Shown here in pieces: positions 9,867-20,731 of a DNA stretch of 36,213 nt. The notes under the pieces are model-generated. The model was given only the letters and a program-made list of their open reading frames with translations, had not been told where the DNA came from and did not search any database. The position numbers and the translations under genes were made by a program. The stretch comes from Diphasiastrum complanatum (taxonomy: Eukaryota > Streptophyta > Lycopodiopsida > Lycopodiales > Lycopodiaceae): contig MU835796.1 of assembly GCA_029204225.1 (NCBI GenBank), positions 1 through 36,213 of the forward strand. Direction: 5' to 3'. The number at the start of each line of letters is the position of its first letter. The stretch's first letter is position 1.

Positions 9867-10166
9867 GTCTACATTTTGAACTATGTTTCGCACAATCAAC
9901 ATTTTTGAGCTGTTTTGTCGCACAGTTCACATTTTTGGATCATGAGAAAAATTTATCCTTATGTCTAAAATAGAAAATAATTCTAGCAACATTTTTTGAC
10001 ACTGTCGTATTTTTTGCATTTTTATGAAAAAGGCAAAACTGTCGTGAAATGCTTTAGAAAAGTTTTTAGGCCTACTGTCGGATTTTTCGCCTTTCGGAAA
10101 AAAGTTGTGAAGTTTTTAGCACGTGTGAACATCACCACACACCCTACAGGATCTTACTGAGATGTT
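9867..10166. other. No gene seen
   Basis: AT-rich DNA with some internal similarity, such as repeated 'cgcacarttcacattttt' around 9890 and 9930. No coding signal was found. Confidence 0.35.
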
Positions 10167-10800
10167 TGTTGGGGGTATTCTCAACAAAGTGTAAATAAAT
10201 AAAATCCTCCAATAAAATGTGTTGGGAGGGCATGGCATCCTGCGTGTATAAGCCCATGGCCCAATGAGCACGCAATTGAAGTTGTAAATAAAATAAACTT
10301 GACTTGGGCCTTGTAATTAAAATAAAACTAGAGGCCCAATGTCATTTTCAAACTTAGAGCTCACTTTTTAGAGTTGGGTCCAAATTGGGACTCACATGAA
10401 TCTTGTGATTTCTAATGTACTTTTTGTGGACCCTTGGATCAAGTTGGGTCCAAGATGAATGGTTAGGATCATTGTGAATATTAGCCAATAAGATTGAGGG
10501 GCAAGGGCCTTCCCCATTTTATAAACAGGCACCATTTGTACACCATTTCCATGCTTAATGAGAAGGAAAAAACTCTACCATTTTTGGAAGAGAAGCATCC
10601 TCATTTGCTATTCACTACTTGCTATTGCTCTTGGTTGTGATTTCTATTGCTTTCTATTTCCATGTTTATTGTTTGCCATAGTGAATGTTTTTCCATTAGC
10701 AAGCATAAGGAGCATTTGAGCTAACCTCCACCCTCACTCTCTTTTTCTCTCTTTCTCTTCTCTTCTCCATCTCTTCTTCTCCCTCCGTTCCCTTCAACCA
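10167..10800 (+). repeat. Possible solo LTR with promoter
   Basis: The segment starts TGTTGGGGG and ends CCCTTCAACCA, an imperfect inverted terminus of LTR type. A TATA box lies at 10517-10527 (ttttataaaca), and about 30-40 bases later begins a leader-like region ending in a CT-rich tract. I found no clear target duplication or primer site. The call rests on this layout only; an old host promoter is an alternative. Confidence 0.35.
10517..10527 (+). promoter_or_regulatory. TATA box of the 10.2-10.8 kb LTR-like segment
   Basis: ttttataaaca in a GC-balanced context (tccccattttataaacaggcacc) is a good plant TATA box on the plus strand. No gene follows it directly. Confidence 0.4.
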
Positions 10801-11655
10801 AAACTATGATGAATGTTAGTGTAGAGGAGTAGAGTTAAAGAGGAGTAGTATAGTGGTGAGTAGAGTTAAAGGAAAAAGTAGAAAATTAACTAAAAGTAGC
10901 ATCTATGCATAGTTAGGCACCTATCCAGTGATCTAACCTTTGTTGACAGGCAGAAGGGCTATACTACGAGAGATCTTTGACCCCACAGTGTTGTGATTGC
11001 ACAAGATTGATCAAAGAACAGTATGCTTGAAAAATCTAAGGCAAGAGCACAACGGCATACATCTGATGAAAAAATCTAACTCTTCACTATGAGAAATGAA
11101 TGTCAGAAACAATTCTAAGTGTTCAGTATGGGAAAAAGAGGCTGCTCTCTGGTAGAGATAGAAAATCGAGCATAGAAAACTTGGGTAGAGAGAGAATGAG
11201 TCCAAAACACCAAAATTTCAATATTCACAATATGGCAAAACATGCCCAACTTTCTCTACATGAGAGAGACTCGAATTCCTACAGTGGAGTTGCATGGAAA
11301 GTCCACTTAACTGAACTAATTCACCTACCAGAGATCCACATGTGTAACTACATGCTCGTATATTGCATGTACTGCATAAAACTGCCTAGACATGTGTAGA
11401 TCACAGAAACTACTTTGAATGTTGCATGCACTGATTGCATGTGGCTTGCATGCATACAATAAGAGTTTGCATGCTATCTAAACATCTGCATGTCATCATA
11501 GTTGAACCTATCTAACTCAAATCCGAGCTACACTAGAAGGATATGTGCTCAATTCACACTCCTTTTATTTACAACATGAATTTTAGTGGAAAGCACCATG
11601 GACATGACCCCAAACTCGAGATAGGAAGACAATATTTTAGTAATCTTCACACTCA
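10801..11655. other. No gene seen; probable 3' end of a minus-strand Copia element
   Basis: There is no coding frame I would support. The segment 11035-11200 shares short blocks with 4640-4910 and lies just beyond the Copia RNase H remnant in its sense direction, where the 3' LTR should be. Confidence 0.35.
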
Positions 11656-11659
11656 TCCT

Positions 11660-12620
11660 TAAAATTTATGCTCCTATCAACATAGACTTTGAAATTAGGC
11701 CAAGGTTTTTCATAAATACATTCTGGAGTAGAGGTTTGGTGAGAAGATCTGCAACACAATCTAAAGATGAAACATGCTCCAAGAGATCTCTCTCCCAATG
11801 ACTTTTTCTCTTACAAAATGATGAGCCACTTCAATATGCTTGCTCCTTGCATGAAAGACTGGATTATTTGCAAGAGCCTGAGCAAAAATGTTATCATTCT
11901 TGATAATTGGTAAATCTTCATCTGCATAACACTTTAACTCCAAAAGTAGCCTTTTGATCCATAAAACCTCCTTTGTTATGGTTGTAAGAGATTTGTATTC
12001 AGCTTCACAAGATGATAGTTGCCTGCTTCTTTGATAGCCAAGAAACCAAATTTCCTCCAAGAAATATAGTGTAAGCACTTGTGGATTTCCTATCCAACTT
12101 GTCTCCTACAAAATCTGAATCTGAAAAAGCAATCAAAGTCAGATCTTCTCCTTCATAGAATAGTCCATAATCCAAGGTAGAAGATATATACCTCAAGACT
12201 CTTTTAGCCAACTTCCAATGATATAACTTTGGATCCTGCATGTGTTGACTCAGCTTATGAACACAAAAGCTTAGATCAGGCCTAGTCACTGTTAACCAAA
12301 TAAGTGAGCCAATAAGACTCCTATAAAGAGTGATGTCCTCAAAGGATTTTTCATCACCTTTAATAGGAACTTTTACAGTGTGCTCCATAGGTGTATCTAT
12401 GTCTTTATAGTTCTCCATATGAAATTTCCTGAGCATGGAAAGTGCATATCTACTTTGGCTTGTAAATGCATGACCTTTTCAAAAATCTATTCAACGCCTA
12501 GAATATAGTGAAGAACTCCTAAGTCCTACATCTTAAACGCAGTACCAAGTGCATGCTTAGTTTCTTCAGCTAGCTTCTCATTGTTTCCACAAAGAATGAT
12601 ATCATCTACATAGATGTCCT
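11660..12620 (-). pseudogene. Copia reverse transcriptase / RNase H block
   Basis: Read leftward from 12620: DIYVDDIILCGNNEKLAEE (the YVDD catalytic box), a degraded DLGVLHYILGV, then SLIWLTVTRPDLSFCVHKLS, VLRYISSTLDYGLFYEG, AFSDSDFVGDKLDRKSTSAY, GNLVSWLSKKQ, a frameshift, then RQLSSCEAEYKSLTTITKE, HARSKHIEVAHHFVRE and, after another shift, DCVADLLTKPL. These are the RT tail and the complete order of the Ty1/Copia RNase H domain, including its acidic residues and the SxxEAEY motif. Two frameshifts and two stops make it inactive. The upstream polyprotein is cut at 12620, where CT-rich DNA begins. Confidence 0.9.
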
Positions 12621-13265
12621 TCCTTCGTACTTCTCGTCCGAGTCCTTGTACATACGGTCTGGACCGAACTGAACCACATCCCTGCACTGCATCTCAACTA
12701 AGTCTTCATCTCCCTCGTTGCAATCTCGCTCGAGCCTGCCTTACATCCACCTCGTCCGAGCCCCATCAATCTCTCCTGAGTATTTTCCTTCTTCATTTTC
12801 GCCCGAGCCTGTCTCCTTCACTCCCTCAACCGACTACCCATCTCCCTTCTCGACCGGCCCGAGCCCATATGCACTTCCATCTTCTCCTGATCGAGCCTCC
12901 TCCAACGCATTCTCGACCGAGTCTTCATGTTCTCCAACTTCGCCCGAGTCTCCTCCTCCTTCTCACCAGAGTCTCCCTCGTTGCCTTCTTGACTGAATGC
13001 CCTCACAAAAATCTCAACGTAATGCCTTCACGCAATTCTCGACTGGTCCAAAAGACTTCAATCTTGACCGAGTCCAAAAGACTCCCATCTCGACCTAGTC
13101 CAAAAGACTCTCAGTTCGACCGAGCCTTCTGCCTCCCATTTCGACCAAGCCCTCATAGATCCATTCTCGACCGAGCCCTCCTCGGCTCCTCTTCTGACCA
13201 AGCCAGACTCACACACCTTCGTTCTATTCTTGATCGAGCCGGACTCCTGACACCTCATCCAACCC
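12621..13265. repeat. CT-rich low-complexity tract with recurring ctcgaccgag motif
   Basis: A pyrimidine-rich tract in which short variants of 'ctcgaccgagyc' recur every few tens of bases. Long frames open here (for example 12614-13303 plus, rich in Ser, Pro and Arg) only because the composition lacks stop codons. It may be an amplified leader of the Gypsy element that follows. Confidence 0.5.
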
Positions 13266-13780
13266 ACATTAAAAAAAAAAAAAATCGAAACTCCAGGTTC
13301 TAACCTTACCACATAACCCATGCATCAAAAAAAAAAAAAACAAATTTTCAACCAACTAACTCCACTCCTTTTTGACAACTTCAACACCCAATACCTAACC
13401 TATCCATTAACAAGACTCCCTACATACGCCATTCACTGAATCCTCGACTTACCCAATCATCGATTAAAAATAAAAAATAAAAAACCCCTAAGACTTGCAT
13501 AACCTCCACTTCCTTTTTGACACCCCCACTACCCAACCATCTCACCTCACCCATTACCCGACTTTTGAGCTACCCATCAATAGCACAAGTAGCTTACCCA
13601 CAAACCAGTGCAAAAATAAAATAAAATAAAAATAAAAATAAAATAAAAAATAAATACAAACAACAAAAAACTGGACCCAACCCAATGGAACACCATTACG
13701 ATCCTAGAGTCAACAGACGACTAACCACCCGAAATGGTGTCACCTATATTTGAGCAAGTCTGACAACATAGGCTCTCACG
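13266..13780. other. No gene seen
   Basis: A- and C-rich DNA with several poly(A) runs (13270, 13328, 13610-13650). It lies between the CT-rich tract and a Gypsy gag remnant and could be the leader of that element. Confidence 0.35.
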
Positions 13781-13781
13781 A

Positions 13782-15091
13782 GTGAAATCCATAATCCACG
13801 AGCCTTCCACAAACCCATTTGAGTGTCGGAAACCTGATAGAGCCGAATTTTCACGTACACGAGCCCATTTTTATGGTGCTGAATCATCACAGGACAAACC
13901 CCACATTGATGGAGCTTTTGCTACCCATGGAGCTCATATCGAGAAAAAAACAGAGAAGTTAGATCTACCCAAGTAGGACGATAGCTCATACCCTCAAAGA
14001 TTTTTACAAGTCTTTGAAATGTGTGCGAAAGTTTATGGTGAAACATCCAACGACGCTATGGTCCAACTGTTTTCAATGACCATGATTATAAAGTACGTGA
14101 ATGGTTTTTTAACCTGGATCGTGATGATAAGCTAGACTGGTCTAATTTGCAAGAGTCCTTTATCAAACGTTTCAAGCCCTTTTGTCAAATTGAGTGACAT
14201 GAAGATGGCAAAAGATGAAAAGGTATGCAACTATATCAAGCATTTTAAGTGCCTAAAAAGTCAAGTGCAAGAACAGCTTACCGAACAGATGCTCATAATC
14301 TAGTTCTTAGTAGGCCTTCCAAGACGGATTAGACACGAGCTTCCATCTAATGATGAATATACGAGCTTAAAGTTAGCTATGTCTGATGCCATCCGGGAGG
14401 AAGACGAAGGATCTGATGTTGATGATTCTAAGGAAAGGAGAGCACATCGTACTATTGTCCATGAATTGAAGCCAATCGAGGATACCTGAGATCAGCTTTA
14501 GAAATCTTAACTGGAGTTGCTTAATTAGCAACATCAACTGCAAATGGAGAAACTCACTAAGGAGTTTTGAGACACCTTGACATCTATCCAAACCCATATG
14601 TCTGGTCAGCTACCCCCTGCATAGGTACCTTATAGACGACGAAACATTTGGTGCCCACACTGTCGGGCTACACATCCTATTAATGATTATCCTTCGTATC
14701 AGCCTATATAAGCAAATTCCATACAACGATATGAAGAACAACCATCCCAATCTGGACATTCCATGCCTTATCATGAAAAACATCCAGAAAATCCAGACGT
14801 CCTAGCCATACAAGATGGCTATGCGATTCAACAAGGCCACCAAACAATAGATGTTTCATCTATGGTGAAGCAGGCCACTTTATGGTTGATTGTACGGTCA
14901 AAACCAAGTACCATGCCGAATGCCCCGACTGTGTTAGAAAACACAGTTTCAAAGACTGTCCAAAAAACCCAGTAAGATCCTACATGCCTGCCGCGTCCGT
15001 TACGGATCCGAATAGGATCCCAACAACAACACACCACGAGCACCATAGCAACCAACCGCTAAACCTGTTGCTCAATTGGGAAGTTCCTTGA
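13782..15091 (+). pseudogene. Ty3/Gypsy-type gag with zinc knuckles, degenerate
   Basis: Successive frames give a Gag core (YKVREWFFNLDRDDKLDWSN then LQESFIKRFKPF), which fits the Retrotrans_gag pattern AxxWFxxLxxxxIxxWxxLxxxFxxRF. Then come DEKVCNYIKHFKCLKSQ and FLVGLPRRIRHELPSNDEY, and at the end two Cys/His clusters: WCPHCRATHPINDYP, and CFIYGEAGHFMVDC followed by CPDCVRKHSFKDCP. The second resembles CCHC zinc knuckles (one Cys replaced by Tyr) that bind RNA during packaging. Frameshifts and stops separate the pieces. No protease or pol follows; the dispersed repeat at 15145 comes next. Confidence 0.75.
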
Positions 15092-15144
15092 GAACTTCTA
15101 CATTACCACATGATTATCGATCGATAATGAAACAGAGACGCTAA

Positions 15145-15289
15145 TTAGATCATTTGTTAAACGCATTGGCTTGCATATTTGGTCGATAATGCATGTGCAT
15201 TCAGTCCAAGAGCGACTTTTTCGAGTGTCCTCTGATAGGCAGGACATTACTACAATGAACACCAGTCACTTCTGCCTGATACGGGCAAT
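15145..15289 (+). repeat. Dispersed repeat, copy 2 (first copy at 939)
   Basis: See the copy at 939-1083. Same orientation, about 145 bp, with the shared motif tcctctgataggcaggacat. Confidence 0.6.
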
Positions 15290-15964
15290 AAACCACGAAT
15301 GTAATGAATCTAGAAATGCCTGAAGTAGCCTGGTAATAGAAAAGCATAATAGCTTTGAAACCAGAGACAAAGAACCTAAGAAGAAGCAGAAGCTGTAAGC
15401 AAATTCTAAAGAACAGATCTGTCTACATTCATTCATCAAGCAAGAGAGTTGTAGATAGATCAAGCTAAATTTGAGGCCCTGTGAGAAATTGCCAAACATT
15501 GGCAAATCTAGCTCGATCGAAACCATGTAAATTGTACATAGGTGGGTCGGACCACACGTGTGAGTTCATGTTTCCATGTGTGAATCTACTCTAGAATAGG
15601 TTAGATCATGTTCATAGGGTTAGCTAGACTTGTTTGGTCATAATTCCTAGATTATAGGGCCAAATTCTTTGAATTATGGAGGCGATTGATCTACCTAGCC
15701 ACCAACTTGGCAAAACTCTCGGGTTAGGTAAGATTGAAATTTTAGGGAAAAAGGGTCAATCAACTTCCTAACTACATTCTGGATGTCCACCTAACTTGAG
15801 GTGGGAAAGAGTTTTTGTACATACTATTCACCATTCCATAGTATGCCTTAGGATTTTTGAGAGCTCATTGGCAATCTTGGCTTCTTCACTATGATATTTG
15901 TATTTTTTTGTGATCCAAATGATAAGATAACAAGCATTTTGCACTTCTAACAGATTCTACATGA
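15290..15964. other. No gene seen
   Basis: Noncoding-looking DNA between a dispersed repeat and the inverted LTR copy. No frame or motif could be supported. Confidence 0.35.
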
Positions 15965-16410
15965 ATATTAAAACATCACCAATCCAATTAAAATGTTTGT
16001 GTGCATGCCTGGATTTGGAGGCCCACCAAAAAATTTGGTGCTCGTGCTTGTGTGTCTGGAGCTGCCAAAAATTTTGGTGGGGGCAGTTGCAAGTGCTCGA
16101 GCATTTGGAACCACCAAAAAATCGGGAGTGAGCACTTGCACATGCTCTTGCACCTGAAACCGCCAAAAAATTCATTTGTTGCCACAAAACTAAAGCCCAA
16201 CAAAAATTGGTGAGCATTTGTCGCCCCTACTCATGCCATTGGCAACTTGCTGGGGCAAAACGTCTGGGCAGTGCCTTTAAGTGCCAACGGGAGAAGGCCC
16301 CGCACTCGGGCCCCATCGAGCAAGTTAGTAGGCCTCAGGGAGTAATGACATGTGTGAAGATTATTTTCCTTTTTTGCATATTTTTTGAGTATTTTTTGCA
16401 ATTTTTTTTT
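15965..16410 (-). repeat. LTR family X, copy 2 (inverted)
   Basis: Reverse-complement counterpart of 8831-9262, with high identity throughout. In the minus-strand sense no primer site follows at its end (about 15965), so it is a solo or truncated LTR. The two copies are 7 kb apart and head in opposite directions, so they are not the LTR pair of one element. Confidence 0.7.
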
Positions 16411-17123
16411 ATGTCTTAAAGTACTCTACTTTGGACCTTAAATGAGCCCAATAATGACTCTCAAGAGGGACTGATTGATTGATTATCAATTGAATGCAAA
16501 CTAGACATCAAAAGTCATGCAAGACCAATTCTGTAAAATCTACACACATCAACCAAGAGCAATCATAAATCATTAAAGCTTGGCCTCAAAATTTGAAGAA
16601 GGTTTTGCTGGGAAGGGCAGAAGGTGATACATATGATTTAGAGGTAAATTTTGGGGCCAAAGCTGGGAAGGGCCTCCAAGATACATATGATATAGACCAT
16701 GGATACAGTCTCAGATAATACTAAAACTTGAGGAGTAAAAGCTGCTAACTTTCTATGTTGAACATGGAAGTTCTGTGTGTTTTGTGTTTGTGATCATAAA
16801 CCAATATCTTGGAAAAAAGTAATTTTAGGAGAAAGATTGCACTTCCATTCTGAGAAAGAAAGAGAGAGAAGAATTTGATCTCATATTGTAGGTCTGAAGG
16901 TACAACAAATATTTCTGTTTTGATACAAACAAAACAGCCCACTTTGTATGGACTCTGGAGTATGTACAAGTAAAACAATAAAACTGATAAAGCTCCTATG
17001 TAAAACACAAGTCTCTATACTTTAGATCCGTCTGCCAACATGATCACATGCAACGTGATCTTGTAATGCTTGAAAGGTAAGACTCAAGAATTTGGTGCAT
17101 TCAGTGCCTTTGCTTTCATTGTT
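16411..17123. other. Intergenic DNA downstream of the cysteine-rich gene
   Basis: No gene was recognised. Small internal duplications occur, for example 'gctgggaagggc...gatacatatgat' at about 16608 and 16662. For the gene that ends at 17177 this is 3' flanking DNA. Confidence 0.4.
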
Positions 17124-17188
17124 GAAGTGAAGATGATTAGAATCCACGTTTGCTTTGAAGGTGGAAGTGAAGATGATTAGAATCCACA
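17109..17188. repeat. 40-bp tandem duplication across the stop codon of the cysteine-rich gene
   Basis: Two 40-bp units lie side by side. Each contains the identical 24-mer that starts gaagtgaagatgattagaat (17124-17147 and 17164-17187). The TAA of the cysteine-rich gene is in the right unit; the left unit would be in its 3' untranslated region. Confidence 0.7.
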
Positions 17189-18056
17189 GGACGTTACGTT
17201 TTTTCCATTGTGCATAAAACATCCGGAAACTTCAGGGTGGCATAAGTGAATCATAGAGCAAATGCATCCTCTCTTTCCTCCAACCTTACATGATACATAC
17301 ATTCCTTCCAGACATGCTGGTCCAGGTGCTCGACACACTGCAGAATGTACCTCAAAATTTTATGATGGTTTTGCCAAAATCAGCAGAGAATCTAAAATTC
17401 TACCTCTGAACTACAATTTGATTTCAACTCAAGGATTTCTGATAACATTTTAATATTATCTGAGACTGTCGATGGTCTATATCATATGTTTGAACTGCTC
17501 GAGGAGTTTTATTTACAGAAAGGAAAGAAGCTTACTCCAAGGCTGCAAAAACCTTCTAGGTTTTTGATATTGAGCAGCGGTCGACGTAGTCTGCAGTACG
17601 AACATATCCCTGTGAGAACAGCATTGAAATCAAAACTATTTTACGGGTTTTTTGGTTGAAAGTAGCGGCATTTCCCAAAGAGCCCGGAAACTTCATTACA
17701 ACCTTAGTCAAGCTTACCTCAAGTTCAGCCTCAGTATCAGATGGAGTTACCGATGCCGTAAAATTTCCTGCGTGAAAGACAGTCACATTGTTAAAAGTTA
17801 AGTTTTAATTTGAACATTTTAAGTCTAAGAGCCTGTACAGTTTAACTCAATCAAGTGAGCGTTTTCATTATGAAATTTGTCATGGTATCTAACGAACACT
17901 TCATCCCCAGGTAAAACAGCTTCAATTCCTACATATATTTGAATAAATCTTAAACTAGACATCTAACCTTTAATAACTGGCGTACTTACCGAAAAGGATG
18001 AGCAGTATCAAAAGAAACGCGCCGGTGAAGATTCTAACTTGTGAGGCACATGCCAT
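17177..18056 (-). CDS. Secreted cysteine-rich protein, four exons (110 aa)
   Basis: Four minus-strand exons with GT..AG borders keep one open frame: 18056-17990 (67 nt, donor gtaagt), 17767-17718 (50 nt, acceptor cacgcag, donor gtaagc), 17590-17536 (55 nt, acceptor actgcag, donor gtaagc) and 17337-17177 (161 nt, acceptor ctgcag, stop TAA). They sum to 333 nt, 111 codons. Exon 1 encodes a classic signal peptide: MACASQVRIFTG then AFLLILLILFG. Exons 2-3 give a short Ser/Thr/Pro propeptide with a basic QKPRRF. Exon 4 holds all eight Cys of the mature part, spaced C-x6-C-x7-C-x7-C-x-C-x5-C-x6-C-x10-C, ending TSCGF. Four disulfides and secretion to the apoplast are likely. I recognise no named family (not GASA, LTP, RALF or EPF by spacing); roles could be signalling or defence. 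If the exon 3 acceptor is instead the upstream ctcacag, translation stops after 17 more codons. Confidence 0.65.
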
Positions 18057-18286
18057 TATGCGTCCTGTGGAGAAATCTGTTGTGATCAAAATTTCTATTA
18101 ACTACTAAAAGAGCAGGGAAAAATATGCTAAAAAGAATAGAATCTGGTAATCGGTCGCTTCGTCTCTGTCGCTACTCTACTGGAAACTAGTTACTACACA
18201 CGGGTTCGAGTGAACTCAACACAGGAGAAACCACTGATGAAAAGGATGCAGTCAGAATTTTGTGTCAATCCTCCACCTTAACACAA

Positions 18287-18298
18287 GCTATTTAAAGT
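18287..18298 (-). promoter_or_regulatory. TATA box of the cysteine-rich gene
   Basis: The minus strand reads ctttaaatagct, about 230 bp upstream of the ATG at 18056. A second candidate, gttatatacta, lies on the minus strand near 18364-18374. Either would give a leader of 200-300 nt. Confidence 0.45.
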
Positions 18299-18529
18299 CT
18301 TGATCAATATCGTTCTTATCGAGCTGAAAAGCTTAATAGTTCCACGCTCCTTCCTGTCTGTATAGTATATAACGCTGCACGCACCAACGTCGGGACAACG
18401 TGGCATTGAGATGTAAACAAAACTTGGAGATGCGTGATCATGAGATTCACCAACATGGCACTCGTGATCACCAAAAACATTGAGACGGTTATTTAATGCA
18501 ATTTAATGCTTTTTATCAAACACTACAAT

Positions 18530-19290
18530 AGTATTAGATGAAAGTCAAACATAGTTTCTGTGCAACAACAGACCAAATTATCATACCTACATCAGGATTC
18601 AGAACTAGATGAACAAAAATATCAATAATATAGTGATAGCAATGATATTCCACAACAACCTCATAACAAGGAGCTCCTGGAAGGTACCCCTCAGTTTCCA
18701 TGTCTGGTACTGAACACGACACGAGTGTGTTCGATGCTCCTCCTGGACAACACCTAAGCTCTCACTGGCACAAACGATATGCCATTGCCATGTAAGTGCG
18801 GAATGGTATATATTAAATCAATTCATGTCCAAACCTGAACGTCACTGGAGTAACTGTGGACTGGTTCATTGCTTATCTGAAAGCCGTGGCAATGCTCCAA
18901 ACTCTGAAGCAATTTACAGACGCTGCTAGCTATAGATTGCCTTTAGAGAAACTCTATATTCTAAAGAAACAAATTAAACACATTTATCTTTTCGTAAGTG
19001 GTAGGGCATAACATTAAATTTAAGTGAATACATGATCGACAAAAGCTTTTGGCATTACAGTAGTTTTCTCAAGACTTAATTCTATAAAGATCTCAAGCCT
19101 CCAATGTTTGATATACGTAATTGACAGCTAGATGCTGGAATAATTTAAGCAGCCACTTTGTTTATTTTTTATTATATCGCCCAGGATATGATGCCATCGT
19201 TTCAAATTATATTGTTTAAGATCTTTCCAAAATGTTTGGTAGTTTCTGGATGAATAACAAATGACGCATTGACTTCTCGGTATTTTTCTG
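18530..19290 (-). pseudogene. Decayed relative of the cysteine-rich locus, copy 1
   Basis: This block is homologous in direct orientation to 24365-24935. Blocks shared by both include 'tttccatgtctg', 'cacctaagctctc', 'cactggttca', 'ctccaatgt.tgat' and 'acgcattgacttctc'. On the minus strand the best frame reads ELRCCPGGASNTLVSCSVPD, then METEGYLPGAPCYEVVVEYHC. Its two Cys clusters look like the opening of exon 4 of the intact gene next door (CRAPGPACLEGMYVSC). In a 16-codon stretch most differences between the two copies are at third positions. No signal-peptide exon was found. I read it as a broken paralogue, but only the repeat relationship is firm. Confidence 0.4.
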
Positions 19291-19337
19291 GGCATTTCTC
19301 TAAACAGTTTTACTTTTGCTGTGGATTAGAACCTTGA

Positions 19338-19352
19338 GAGCTATATAAGAAT
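19338..19352 (+). promoter_or_regulatory. Possible plus-strand TATA box
   Basis: gagctatataagaat is a good TATA box with a leader-like stretch after it, but no gene follows before the Copia integrase remnant at 19.6 kb. It could be the promoter of a gene lost to insertion. Confidence 0.3.
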
Positions 19353-19594
19353 AGGCCGGCGCATAAAAATATAACCAATTAGTGAGAGACTCTTTTGTAT
19401 CAAACTTCATCTCGTCAAGCACATACAATCTCCACAAATCAGGTTATCTAATTGAAATGTACTTTGTAATTTTTCTTTTTGATGTCTCTTTTTTTTCACA
19501 TACTTTTCTCAAATGATTTTGAGCTCCCCCCATCGATGTTTATGCAAGCTCTAGTATAAGATAGAGGGGGTGAATACAAATCAGCTGGGTTTGA

Positions 19595-20145
19595 AGAATT
19601 TTTCAAGGGGCAAGAGATCAAAAAGCAGTTCACTCAGCATCTGTTTAATCAAACGTTTTAGCCCATAGGCGAGTGTTCAGCCACACAATGGCAATGGAGT
19701 AGCAGGAAGGAAGAAATTTTCAAGTGGCAAGAGATCAAAAAGCAGTTTACTCAAGCGCACACACCACACAATAGCAATGGAGTAGTAGAAAGGAAGATTT
19801 GCACCATTGTGAAAAGTGGTTGATGAATGGTGAAGCGAATGAACTTGGCAAACTTATAGTGGTTGAAGAGTTGCAACATTGCTATATTCTTGTAAAATAG
19901 AAGTCCCCCTATTTTGGTTTCAGATGTGACTCCCAAAGAGACTTTCATAGTTATTAAGCACAATGTAGATACAGTCCATATCTTTGGATGTAAAGCTTAC
20001 ATATGTGCCAAAGGAAAAGAGAAATAAGCTTGATGCAAAATCCATCAAATGTGTTTTTACTAGATGTGATGAGAAGACCAAAAGATGCAAGACTTTGTTT
20101 TGATCCTACGACATGAAAAATTCACATTAGCAAGGATGTGACACA
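19595..20145 (+). pseudogene. Copia integrase C-terminal fragment
   Basis: Frames in order give EIFKWQEIKKQFTQAHTPHN then SNGVVERKICTIV (usual form TPQQNGVAERKNRTI), then VHIFGCKAYI, VPKEKRNKLDAKSIKCVFTR and FDPTT followed by KIHISKDV. These match the end of the Copia integrase core and the GKG/GYS region just after it. The segment 'caagagatcaaaaagcagt' occurs twice (about 19609 and 19730), a local duplication inside the fragment. Several stops and shifts make it inactive. Confidence 0.8.
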
Positions 20146-20731
20146 CTTGATGAGATGCACATGATAAATGAATCTAGTCATTTTGAAGTTCATGGTGAAG
20201 GTGGAAAGCTTCTTCCTACAATCTTGGAAAATGATGAAGACATCATGCCTCATGAGTTTCTTAGCATTTTGACACACACATGAGAATTATAATCACATTG
20301 TTAGCAAACTTGCACAAAGAAATGGATGATATGTATTCACACATAGGATCTTAACATACGCTCATTGCCAATGAGAGGGATATGCCATAGATTTTCTTTA
20401 AATATCTTATTCAACCAAAGATTCAAAATATTGAGTCTAGAAACCTAATTTTGAAAGAGTTATCCATGAACGTATGCCACAATACGTCAGCAAAGAAAAT
20501 AAAACAAAACTATTCTCAAAACTTGACTATTATCCAAAAACTTCTATTTATGTTTTACACCTAAGTGTGATATAAATACTTCAATGTGACAAGTTATTTA
20601 CTATACATTCTAATTTTAAATCATACTTGGATCTGAAATTTTCACAACGTATAATATTAAGTGATATTATCTTAGACTATGAATTTAGGATATTGTTGTC
20701 TAGACCATACCAAAGTGAAAGCAATGATGGA
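20146..20731. other. No gene seen; probable Copia linker debris
   Basis: The first 150 bp may be the variable linker between Copia integrase and RT. The rest shows no recognisable feature up to the palindromic element. Confidence 0.35.

Noticed and set aside
12614-13303. 229-codon plus-strand frame rich in Ser, Pro and Arg
   Set aside because: It lies in a CT-rich tract with a recurring ctcgaccgag motif. Overlapping frames are open on both strands because of composition, and there is no domain.
17556-17786. 76-codon minus-strand frame across introns of the cysteine-rich gene
   Set aside because: It reads through clear donor and acceptor sites. The spliced model keeps frame into the Cys-rich exon, whereas this frame ends with no domain.
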